Shown here piece by piece: positions 1-5,797 of a stretch of 9,059 bases of DNA. Positions within the stretch are counted from its first letter, which is position 1. The number at the start of each line of letters is the position of its first letter. Source of the stretch: JBFMHD01 sp040752395 [NCBI: Candidatus Hydrogenedentota bacterium] (lineage in GTDB: Bacteria; JBFMHD01); the NCBI GenBank assembly GCA_040752395.1, contig JBFMHD010000117.1, positions 1-9,059 on the forward strand. The letters are read 5' to 3'. The notes under the pieces are model-generated. The model saw only the letters and a program-made list of their open reading frames with translations, was not told the DNA's origin and did no database searches. Made by a program: the position numbers and the translations under genes.

Positions 1-62
1 AATTGTTCGATTTTTTATTATTCAAGTTCACTGATTAATAAAACGATGAAACGAAATAACCG

Positions 63-212
63 TTATCTCATAATGACATGCGCGGAAACATTTTTATATA
101 GGAAAATCGATCGTAAGAAGCACATGTAAATCCTCTTATCTTTAAGCAATCTTACTACTTGTTCTTTCTTAGCTATAAATGCCTTAAACCCCCACGTATC
201 AATCATTATCAT
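63..212 (-). pseudogene. Truncated PIN-domain (VapC-like) N-terminus remnant
   Basis: This is a 49-codon minus-strand frame beginning at ATG 210-212 (a second ATG lies at 204-206). It starts MIMIDTWGFKAFIAKKEQ. A hydrophobic strand, then an Asp followed by TWG/TWA and a small helix, is the usual opening of PIN-domain RNase toxins, where this Asp is the first metal-binding residue. After about residue 18 the resemblance is lost and the frame ends at residue 49, whereas intact PIN toxins are about 130 residues long, so the rest is missing or frameshifted. A second frame reading through the same DNA contains a segment (SYDRFSYIKMFPRM) that might be a displaced C-terminal piece, but this is weak. 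No convincing antitoxin gene lies upstream on the minus strand. The identification rests on a short motif only. Confidence 0.35.
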
Positions 213-247
213 TTATTATATAACTCTTTATCTATAGAAAATTTTAA

Positions 248-280
248 TGTCGATAGACTCGCTATCGGCAAAAGTTTTTT
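248..280 (+). terminator. Hairpin followed by a T-run; possible terminator
   Basis: Bases 248-256 pair with 262-270 to give a 9-bp stem (one G-U pair) around a 5-base loop. A run of T follows at 275-280 after four A and a G. The shape fits a plus-strand rho-independent terminator, but no intact plus-strand gene ends upstream within the window, so it may be a leftover or simply an inverted repeat. Confidence 0.25.
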
Positions 281-352
281 ATAAAATTGACCGCTGACTA
301 ACACCACGAGTATTATTTATAAAGTATAATATTTTTAAATTCAAAAGGCAGT

Positions 353-568
353 TTAACCTAGCTTTCTATATCTATAATATTTAATATTAATTTTTGAATC
401 CTTTGAAACGTTATCAGAAAAATAGTATGCATATTCCCTTCCCCACCCACTATAACTCTCCTTCTCAATCAGAGTTTCATCAGCAAGCTCTATTGATATG
501 GATTTTATGAAACTTATATTATCAGATTCGATCTCAATTTTGTTTTCATCAAGATTCGTATTGATTTT
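353..568 (-). pseudogene. Unidentified C-terminal gene remnant
   Basis: A minus-strand frame is open for 71 codons from 568 down to a TAA at 353-355. It lacks an ATG, and its upstream end is closed by a stop at 569-571, right beside the promoter of the next operon. The product has normal protein composition, with charged and aromatic residues such as LADETLIEKESYSGWGREYA, so it looks like the C-terminal end of a gene whose 5' part has been lost. The family is not recognised. It could also be a chance open frame, but A+T-rich noncoding DNA usually has more stops. Confidence 0.3.
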
Positions 569-589
569 TTATGTGATATAATTTATCTT
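561..589 (+). promoter_or_regulatory. Candidate sigma70-type promoter for the heme operon
   Basis: TTGATT at 561-566 and TATCTT at 584-589 are separated by 17 bases. An exact TATAAT also occurs at 577-582 and could be the -10 instead. With the first pair, transcription would begin at or next to the ATG at 596; with TATAAT the leader would be about 7 bases. No Shine-Dalgarno sequence precedes ATG 596. The arrangement therefore suggests a leaderless or nearly leaderless ahbC message. Confidence 0.4.
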
Positions 590-595
590 AAGACT

Positions 596-1750
596 ATGAT
601 AAACATCACCCGATTGTATTGTAATGTAAAAACAGAAAGAGATTGGATAAGATACGGAGAGCGTATTCAAAATAGAAAGCCTGTTATTGTATGGAACCTT
701 ACAAGAAAATGTAATTTACGATGTATTCACTGTTATTCTGATTCTTATAATAAAAAATATAAAAATGAGCTTGATACATCCAGTGCTAAAAAGGTAATTA
801 AGGATTTAAGTGATTTCAAAGTGCCAGTTATACTTTTTTCAGGAGGTGAACCATTACTTAGAAAAGATATATTCGAACTACTCTGTTATGCGAAATCTTT
901 AAATATAAGAACTGTCTTATCTACAAACGGAACATTGATAACAAAAGAGCTCGCAAAAAAAATTAAAGATGTCTCTTGCGATTACGTCGGTATAAGTCTT
1001 GATGGTATCGGTAAAGTAAATGATTATTTCAGACAAACCAAAGGAGCTTTTATTAAAGCAAGAGATGGATTCCGAAATTGTTTAGAGATGGGTTTGAGAG
1101 TGGGGTTAAGATTGACACTTACAAAATATAATTACAAAGATTTAGAGAATGTTTTTGATTTTATTGATAAAGAAAATATACAACGAGTATGTTTTTATCA
1201 TCTCGTATATGCTGGTAGAGGAATGAATATAAAAGACCTGGACCTGACACCAGGTGAAACGAGAATGACTATGAATAAGATTCTATCAAAAACAAGAGAT
1301 TTTGTAGAAAAGGGAAAGAAGATAGAGGTCTTGACTGTGGATAACCATGTTGATTCTGTGTATATATATCTCAAATTGTTAAAAGAAAATAAAATAAGAG
1401 CAAAAGAAGTTTATAAACTCTTAAAACAAAATGGCGGAGGATTATACTCAAGTGGTGTCGGTATAGGTTGTATAGATTATATGGGTGAGGTACATCCTGA
1501 CCAGTTCTGGATGCATTATACATTAGGAAACATTCTTGAAAGACCGTTTAAAGAGATATGGATGGATAGAAAAGACCCGTTAATGGCAGGGTTAAAAAAC
1601 AGATTAATATTATTGAAAGGTAAATGTTCACGATGTAAATATAAAGAGATTTGTGGTGGCAGTTTACGTGTCAGAGCTGATATAATTTACAATGACCCAT
1701 GGAAACCTGACCCAGCCTGTTATTTAACTAAAGATGAGTTAAGTGGTTAA
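596..1750 (+). CDS. ahbC: 12,18-didecarboxysiroheme deacetylase AhbC (radical SAM/SPASM)
   Basis: This 384-residue radical-SAM enzyme is expected to remove the two acetate side chains of 12,18-didecarboxysiroheme to give Fe-coproporphyrin III, the penultimate step of the alternative siroheme-to-heme pathway in the cytoplasm. The opening ITRLYC...IRYG, followed by KPVIVWNLTRKCNLRCIHC, matches what I know of AhbC. The radical-SAM cluster cysteines are C39, C43 and C46, with the SAM-binding GGEP at 83-86. The C-terminal SPASM/twitch part has C292, C344, C347, C353 and C375, and includes PDQFW (301-305), DPLMAGL and DPACYL, hallmarks of the AhbC/NirJ group. The main alternative is NirJ of heme d1 biosynthesis, a close relative. 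The neighbouring ahbD, and the absence here of other nir genes, favour AhbC. It is the first gene of the operon, and its stop lies 4 bases before the preferred queH start. Confidence 0.85.
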   Translation: MINITRLYCNVKTERDWIRYGERIQNRKPVIVWNLTRKCNLRCIHCYSDSYNKKYKNELDTSSAKKVIKDLSDFKVPVILFSGGEPLLRKDIFELLCYAKSLNIRTVLSTNGTLITKELAKKIKDVSCDYVGISLDGIGKVNDYFRQTKGAFIKARDGFRNCLEMGLRVGLRLTLTKYNYKDLENVFDFIDKENIQRVCFYHLVYAGRGMNIKDLDLTPGETRMTMNKILSKTRDFVEKGKKIEVLTVDNHVDSVYIYLKLLKENKIRAKEVYKLLKQNGGGLYSSGVGIGCIDYMGEVHPDQFWMHYTLGNILERPFKEIWMDRKDPLMAGLKNRLILLKGKCSRCKYKEICGGSLRVRADIIYNDPWKPDPACYLTKDELSG

Positions 1751-1754
1751 AGAG

Positions 1755-2306
1755 ATGAATAATAAACCAAAAATAATTCTGCATACCTGTTGTGCTTGCT
1801 GTCTTGCTGGTGTTATAGAGAATCTCACAGAATTTATACCTCTAATTTTTTATTATAATCCTAATATATATCCAGAGGCCGAATACAAAAAAAGATTACA
1901 GGAGGTAATTAAAGTTGCAAAACTTTATGGACTTGAACTCATTGAAGGAGCAAAAGATTTCCAGGCCTGGACTTTATACATCAAAGGGTTCGAGAATGAG
2001 AAAGAGGGCGGTGAAAGGTGTAAGCTATGTTTTAGGTTGCGGATGAAAAAGACCAAAGAAAAGGCAAAACAACTGAATATTAATTACGCAACAACTACTC
2101 TTACAATCTCGCCATATAAAAATTTTAAAATTATTAAAGCTATTAGTGAAGGATTGAATGATAATGGTTTCAACTTTATAGTTTATGATTTCAAAAAAAA
2201 AGAAGGCTATTTAAAAAGTATAAAAGAAAGCAAAAGACTTGGATTATACAGACAGCATTATTGTGGCTGCGTTTATTCATTAAGAGATAATAATAATGAA
2301 AAATGA
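1755..2306 (+). CDS. queH: Epoxyqueuosine reductase QueH
   Basis: This is a QueH-type (formerly DUF208) epoxyqueuosine reductase of 183 residues. It carries out the last step of queuosine synthesis in tRNA, using an iron-sulfur cluster, and is unrelated in sequence to the cobalamin-dependent QueG. Visible family marks are HTCCACC at residues 10-16, GGERCKLCF around C89 and C92, the TTTLTISPYKN block, and YRQHYCGCVYS near the C-terminus (C170 and C172). The first motif has Cys where I remember Pro in most relatives (CCAPC), giving an extra thiol. I chose ATG 1755 because it places the first strand right at the N-terminus as in relatives. GTG 1743, which would add four residues and overlap ahbC by 8 bases, is possible, and neither has a clear Shine-Dalgarno. 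The 3' end overlaps ahbD by 11 bases, so the gene is cotranscribed and probably translationally coupled within the heme operon, an unexpected place for a tRNA-modification gene. Confidence 0.88.
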   Translation: MNNKPKIILHTCCACCLAGVIENLTEFIPLIFYYNPNIYPEAEYKKRLQEVIKVAKLYGLELIEGAKDFQAWTLYIKGFENEKEGGERCKLCFRLRMKKTKEKAKQLNINYATTTLTISPYKNFKIIKAISEGLNDNGFNFIVYDFKKKEGYLKSIKESKRLGLYRQHYCGCVYSLRDNNNEK

Positions 2307-3372
2307 TTTAAGGGTTATATTTCTTGAGACTACAAATTTATGTAATTTAAATTGTATTCATTGCCGAAGGATAAATAAAAATAATAATCAGCAGCTAAAT
2401 TTTAAGGAAATAAAAAGATTAATAGATGATATCTCTTTACAATACAGCCCTCTTTTTGTCTTATCAGGCGGTGAACCTTTGATGAGAAAAGATATCTTTG
2501 AGATAATAGAGTATAGTGCAACCACTGGATTAGCTACTGCGCTGGCAAGTAATGGGACCTTAATAGATCAACAAATAGCAAACAAAATAAAAGTATCTAA
2601 ATTAAAGCGAGTATCAATAAGTCTTGATGGCTCAAATGAAGAGATACATAATTATCTGAGAAATGAAAAAGATTCTTATAAAAAAGCTATTAGTGGTATA
2701 AGGTCTCTTATTAAAGAGGGTGTGGAGGTTCAGGTAAATTGTACAGTCTCCAGACATAATAAAGATGACTTAACTAATTTGTTTGAGTTATGCATAAAAG
2801 AACGTGTTATTGCATTACATTTTTTTCTTTTTGTTCCTGTTTCCTGCGGCCTTGAGTTAAAAGAAAAAGACCAGCTTAATAAATACGAATACGAATCGAT
2901 ACTTGAACAGATTTATATCCTTGATAAACAGAATAAAATTGAGATAAGAGCGACCTGTGCCCCGCAATATTATAGATTGCTTGTACAACAAGGTGAGCCT
3001 ATAAAAAAGGTAACAAAAGGTTGTCTGGCTGGCTATAGTGTTTGTTTTATCGCTTCAGATGGGAATGTATATCCCTGCGGATATTTACCGATATCTGCTG
3101 GTAATATTAGAAAAAGTAGTTTCAGTGAGATATGGGAGAATGGAGAAATTTTTAAGATATTAAGAGACGAAAATAATTTAAAGGGCAAGTGTGGTATATG
3201 TGAGTTTAAATATATCTGCTCCGGTTGCCGGGCAAGAGCCTATAGTTTATATGGTGATTTTTTAGCTGAAGAACCGCTCTGTTTATATAACCCCTCAGTT
3301 AGAGGTGATATAATAGAAGCAAAAAGCAAGATAATGAAACCATATCGAAAAGTGTGGAATTATAATTTTTAA
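2296..3372 (+). CDS. ahbD: Fe-coproporphyrin III decarboxylase / heme synthase AhbD (radical SAM/SPASM)
   Basis: This 358-residue radical-SAM enzyme is expected to decarboxylate the two propionates of Fe-coproporphyrin III oxidatively to vinyl groups, yielding heme b as the last step of the alternative pathway. The cluster motif CNLNCIHC gives C16, C20 and C23, and GGEP is at 58-61. The block IRATCAPQYYR (217-227) is what I recognise as characteristic of AhbD. The C-terminal SPASM region has C243, C261, C299, C302, C308, C311 and C329, enough for auxiliary [4Fe-4S] clusters, with DGNVYPCGYLP and the GN-x8-EIW block typical of SPASM proteins. The start ATG lies inside the end of queH (11-base overlap), so translation is probably coupled. 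The reaction needs both SAM reduction and an external electron acceptor, which gives a possible role to the polyferredoxin encoded next. Confidence 0.87.
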   Translation: MKNDLRVIFLETTNLCNLNCIHCRRINKNNNQQLNFKEIKRLIDDISLQYSPLFVLSGGEPLMRKDIFEIIEYSATTGLATALASNGTLIDQQIANKIKVSKLKRVSISLDGSNEEIHNYLRNEKDSYKKAISGIRSLIKEGVEVQVNCTVSRHNKDDLTNLFELCIKERVIALHFFLFVPVSCGLELKEKDQLNKYEYESILEQIYILDKQNKIEIRATCAPQYYRLLVQQGEPIKKVTKGCLAGYSVCFIASDGNVYPCGYLPISAGNIRKSSFSEIWENGEIFKILRDENNLKGKCGICEFKYICSGCRARAYSLYGDFLAEEPLCLYNPSVRGDIIEAKSKIMKPYRKVWNYNF

Positions 3373-3392
3373 AAGCGAAAAAGCAGGGCTTT

Positions 3393-3396
3393 GGAG
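3393..3396 (+). promoter_or_regulatory. Shine-Dalgarno GGAG that selects a TTG start
   Basis: GGAG lies 8 bases before the TTG at 3405. The nearer ATG at 3398 is only 1 base after the GGAG and opens a 10-codon frame that stops at once. The spacing therefore supports TTG 3405 as the start of the polyferredoxin. A small 5-bp hairpin (3380-3384 with 3388-3392) sits immediately upstream. Confidence 0.6.
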
Positions 3397-3404
3397 AATG
3401 AAAC

Positions 3405-4889
3405 TTGAAGTGGTTAAAGAAAAAATTTAGTATCGCAAGTATTCGAAGAATAATACAAATAGTCTGTTTTCTGCTTTTTTTATACCTCGTTATTGAAAGT
3501 TCGTCTCCTTTCAAAGACACAATTATACCAGATAATATCTTTATCCGTCTCTCGCCTTATCTTGCTATAACCGGCGTCTTTCTCGAAATATCAATCCTAA
3601 AATTTATACCAGCAATAATAATTTTATTTTTAACTTTTATTCTTGGTAGATTTTTCTGTGGATGGGTCTGCCCTCTTGGTACATTACTGGATATAACAGA
3701 TAAGGTATTATCTCGTGGTATCATCTCACTTACCGACAAAGAAAAAGTAAGAAGTAAGTCAAAAGGAGATAGTAATATCTTAAGATATATTAAATACATT
3801 TTATTTTTTATAAGTTTGATCTTATCTATCGCAGGGATTTGTGTAGCAGGGTTATTGGACCCATTATGTATAACGTTTCGCTTTTTTTCGCTTTCTTTAT
3901 TTCCGTATCTTCATTGGGTTTTGGCTAAAGTCCAGGGCCTTGGTTTTATCGATTATCTAAACACATTTTCAGCTTCAAAACAGCCTTTATATAATACTCA
4001 CATTATTATCAGTCTTGTTTTTGTAACTATTATAGCAACTGAGTTAATTAAAAATCGGTTCTGGTGCAGATATCTCTGTCCCACCAGTGCGATACTTGCC
4101 ATGGTCTCAAGATTTTCGTTTATTAAAAGATATGTAACCTCTCCCTGTAATCAATGTGGTATATGCGGTAATATTTGTAGAATGGGAACACTTGGTAATA
4201 AAGGTGAGATTATACATCAAAGTGAATGCATTGAATGTATGAGGTGCAAAGAAGAATGCAGTCAAAATGCTATAAAATGGGGTATTATTAAACAACAAAC
4301 TGATATCTCCATAGATCGTCGTGTTTTTTTAAGTAGTATAATATCATCTTTGGTTTTAATACCTTTATTTAAGTTATCGACTAAAAGAAATTATATAAGA
4401 CCACCTGGTGCCCTTTCTGAAAAAGAATTTTTAAAAAAGTGTGTTCGATGTGGTATGTGTATGAGGGTATGTCCAACGAATGGGCTCCAGCCTGTTATGG
4501 GACTTGAGACTCTATGGACCCCAGAGCTCATACCCCGAATCGGCCCCTGTGAATATTACTGTAATGATTGTGGCAAGATATGTCCAGGTGGAGCTATACA
4601 AAAATTGACAATCAAACAAAAGACAAAATTTGTAATAGGAAGAGCAGAGATAAACAAGAAGACCTGTTTGGTCTGGTCAAAGTGGATACCCTGCCTGGTT
4701 TGTGAAGAGTTTTGTCCTGTACCTGAAAAAGCAATCAAGATTATAGATATAGAGTCAGGTATAGGTAAACCGGTTGTTGAGATCAACTTGTGTGTAGGTT
4801 GCGGCAAATGCGAGAATGTCTGTCCAGTTGAAGGATCAGCAATCAAAGTTAATCCTGTGGCAAAAACCAACATTTTATTAAATAGCTAA
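3405..4889 (+). CDS. NapH-NapG-like membrane polyferredoxin (fused)
   Basis: This 494-residue membrane iron-sulfur electron carrier combines two proteins that are separate in nitrate-reductase operons. Residues 1-300 are NapH-like. Hydrophobic helices lie near 14-30, 62-80, 128-148 and 198-214, with the paired motifs GRFFCGWVCPLG (81-92) and FWCRYLCP (219-226), then two ferredoxin clusters (C248, C251, C254, C258 and C275, C278, C281, C285). Residues 300-494 are NapG/MauM-like. A twin-arginine-like DRRVFL followed by a hydrophobic stretch (304-323) precedes four more cysteine clusters beginning at C346, C382, C421 and C463. The twin-Arg segment looks like the old NapG export signal retained as an internal membrane anchor, which would place the last four clusters outside the cytoplasm. 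No catalytic subunit or napA-like gene is in the window. Position last in the ahbC-queH-ahbD operon suggests electron transfer to or from those enzymes, but that is inference. The TTG start is supported by GGAG 8 bases upstream. Confidence 0.75.
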   Translation: MKWLKKKFSIASIRRIIQIVCFLLFLYLVIESSSPFKDTIIPDNIFIRLSPYLAITGVFLEISILKFIPAIIILFLTFILGRFFCGWVCPLGTLLDITDKVLSRGIISLTDKEKVRSKSKGDSNILRYIKYILFFISLILSIAGICVAGLLDPLCITFRFFSLSLFPYLHWVLAKVQGLGFIDYLNTFSASKQPLYNTHIIISLVFVTIIATELIKNRFWCRYLCPTSAILAMVSRFSFIKRYVTSPCNQCGICGNICRMGTLGNKGEIIHQSECIECMRCKEECSQNAIKWGIIKQQTDISIDRRVFLSSIISSLVLIPLFKLSTKRNYIRPPGALSEKEFLKKCVRCGMCMRVCPTNGLQPVMGLETLWTPELIPRIGPCEYYCNDCGKICPGGAIQKLTIKQKTKFVIGRAEINKKTCLVWSKWIPCLVCEEFCPVPEKAIKIIDIESGIGKPVVEINLCVGCGKCENVCPVEGSAIKVNPVAKTNILLNS

Positions 4890-5111
4890 AAGATTTTTTG
4901 CTCACTCCATTTCCTGTTTAAATAGAAGCTGCGATGAACGTATTGGCGTTCTACCCAAAGTAAGAAAAAAATCTTTGTGGACATCCCTCCCAACATATCG
5001 TATTATATTTATATGCATGATATGGATGATGTCGGTGGTATCTGCCTTTTCCCTCAAGAAGTGCAAATAAAAAATAAAAACGATTGGATACAAGCGGAGA
5101 AGTGATTCATT
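4890..5111. other. Spacer between the polyferredoxin and the nucleotidyltransferase gene
   Basis: No intact gene is visible in these 222 bases. They contain an inverted repeat of 11 bases (4889-4899 with 4966-4976) around a 66-base interior, a small hairpin (4936-4940 with 4947-4951), and a minus-strand frame that may be a transposase trace. No T-run terminator of standard form follows the polyferredoxin stop. A GGAG at 5096-5099 lies 12 bases before ATG 5112, rather far for a standard ribosome site. Confidence 0.45.
4902..5018 (-). pseudogene. Possible IS110-type transposase N-terminus remnant
   Basis: The minus-strand frame from ATG 5016-5018 to the TGA ending at 4902 encodes 38 residues starting MHINIIRYVGRDVHKDFFLT. 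A strand ending in YVG-x-DVHK is how many IS110-family transposases begin, the Asp being part of their DEDD active site. The usual text is YVGIDVHK; here Arg stands at the Ile position. Likeness ends about 12 residues after the Asp, and the frame stops at residue 38, while IS110 transposases exceed 300 residues. If real, it is a scar of a lost element. A chance match cannot be excluded. Confidence 0.22.
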
Positions 5112-5612
5112 ATGGACAAAACAATAAAAGTTATTAATGAATTGAAAAAGGAAGGTGTAATAAAAGATTATGCTATTGGTGGTGGTATCGCCGCCATATT
5201 TTATATTGAGCCAGTTCTGACGTATGACCTTGATATATTCTTTATTCCAGCTAATTGCGATAGAAAACTCGATATTCTATCACAAATTTACACATCACTT
5301 AAGAAAAAAGGATATCATTTTCATAAAGAGCACATAATAATTGAGGGCATACCTGTTCAATTTCTTCCAGCATATAATAACCTGGTTATCGAAGCGGTTG
5401 AAAAGGCAAAAATGAAACGTATCAAAAAAATTACAACCCGCGTGGTAACGCCAGAATATCTGGTGGCAATTATGGTTCAAACTTATCGGCCAAAAGACAG
5501 GGAACGGATTGTCAAGTTTATCACTGAGGCTATTCTTGACAAAAAGCTATTAACCTATATTCTCCATAAGCACAGTTTATTTGATACTTATAGGAAAGTA
5601 ACTCACATATGA
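5112..5612 (+). CDS. Nucleotidyltransferase-fold protein (AbiEii-like/MNT type)
   Basis: This 166-residue protein appears to be a small DNA-polymerase-beta-type nucleotidyltransferase. The active-site pattern is AIGGGIAAIFYIEP (21-34) followed by TYDLDIFF (37-44): the Gly-Gly turn and the D39-x-D41 pair that would bind metal. Further blocks are IPVQFLPAYN (80-89) and PEYLVAIMVQTYRPKDRERI (114-133), the latter like the helix and R-x-KDR-x-R segment of AbiEii/AbiGii and related families. The third acidic position (V-D-F in many relatives) reads VQF here, so catalysis is not certain. The last base pairs overlap the 56-residue gene downstream by ATGA, marking a two-gene unit. Proteins of this fold paired with a tiny partner often belong to toxin-antitoxin or abortive-infection modules, but some small nucleotidyltransferase families have no known role. 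The substrate is unknown. Confidence 0.65.
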   Translation: MDKTIKVINELKKEGVIKDYAIGGGIAAIFYIEPVLTYDLDIFFIPANCDRKLDILSQIYTSLKKKGYHFHKEHIIIEGIPVQFLPAYNNLVIEAVEKAKMKRIKKITTRVVTPEYLVAIMVQTYRPKDRERIVKFITEAILDKKLLTYILHKHSLFDTYRKVTHI

Positions 5613-5779
5613 GTTATCGAAAAGAGATGAACCGTCTTATTAAAGGTAAAAAACAATATCATCGATCTCTATCTATACTTCCTATCGAACAGAAGATAGA
5701 GATTGTCATCAATTTGCAACGTCTTGCTGCGTCAATCCGTCCTAAGCTTAGAAAACAGGTTTGGAATATTAACAGATAG
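5609..5779 (+). CDS. Small basic helical protein coupled to the nucleotidyltransferase
   Basis: This 56-codon frame starts at ATG 5609, overlapping the upstream stop in ATGA, and ends at TAG 5777-5779. The product is basic. It has a Lys/Arg-rich N-terminus (RKEMNRLIKGKKQYHR), a central helix LPIEQKIEIVINLQRLAASI (24-43), and an end in RKQVWNI. A small protein with the LP-x-E-x-KI...LQ-x-xA pattern and a closing VW-x-I is familiar to me next to nucleotidyltransferases of this type, but I cannot name the family. The overlap means translational coupling and a stoichiometric relation. A role as antitoxin or nucleic-acid-binding partner is inference. It is followed by only 18 bases before the convergent ligase gene. 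Confidence 0.6.
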   Translation: MSYRKEMNRLIKGKKQYHRSLSILPIEQKIEIVINLQRLAASIRPKLRKQVWNINR

Positions 5780-5797
5780 TAGCAGATAAATCCTGGC

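Larger units (their letters stand above)
1..595. other. Gene-poor left edge with decayed gene remnants
   Basis: No intact gene of ordinary length is visible on either strand. The stretch holds two minus-strand open segments that look like truncated genes (63-212 and 353-568), a short hairpin at 248-270, and at its right end the promoter region of the heme operon. No tRNA, rRNA or array of repeats was recognised. The picture is of a decayed accessory segment, consistent with old toxin-antitoxin or mobile-element debris upstream of a conserved metabolic operon. Confidence 0.5.

Noticed and set aside
596-1750. NirJ (heme d1 biosynthesis) as the identity of the first gene
   Set aside because: NirJ shares the C-terminal motifs, but the N-terminal ITRLYC...IRYG text and the adjacent ahbD fit AhbC better, and no other heme d1 genes are in the window.
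3398-3430. ATG 3398 as the start of the polyferredoxin
   Set aside because: This frame ends after ten codons; TTG 3405 is in the coding frame and has GGAG at the right distance.
3299-3520. Minus-strand frame opposite the ahbD end and polyferredoxin start
   Set aside because: It is antisense to two well-supported genes and has no domain or ribosome site.
4556-4873. Minus-strand frame of 105 codons within the polyferredoxin gene
   Set aside because: It lies entirely opposite the cysteine-rich ferredoxin repeats, whose regular codon pattern keeps the antisense frame open.
4889-4976. Inverted repeat AAAGATTTTTT with AAAAAATCTTT considered as terminator or element ends
   Set aside because: The arms are almost pure A/T and 66 bases apart, which is expected by chance in such A+T-rich DNA, and no T-run terminator structure follows.
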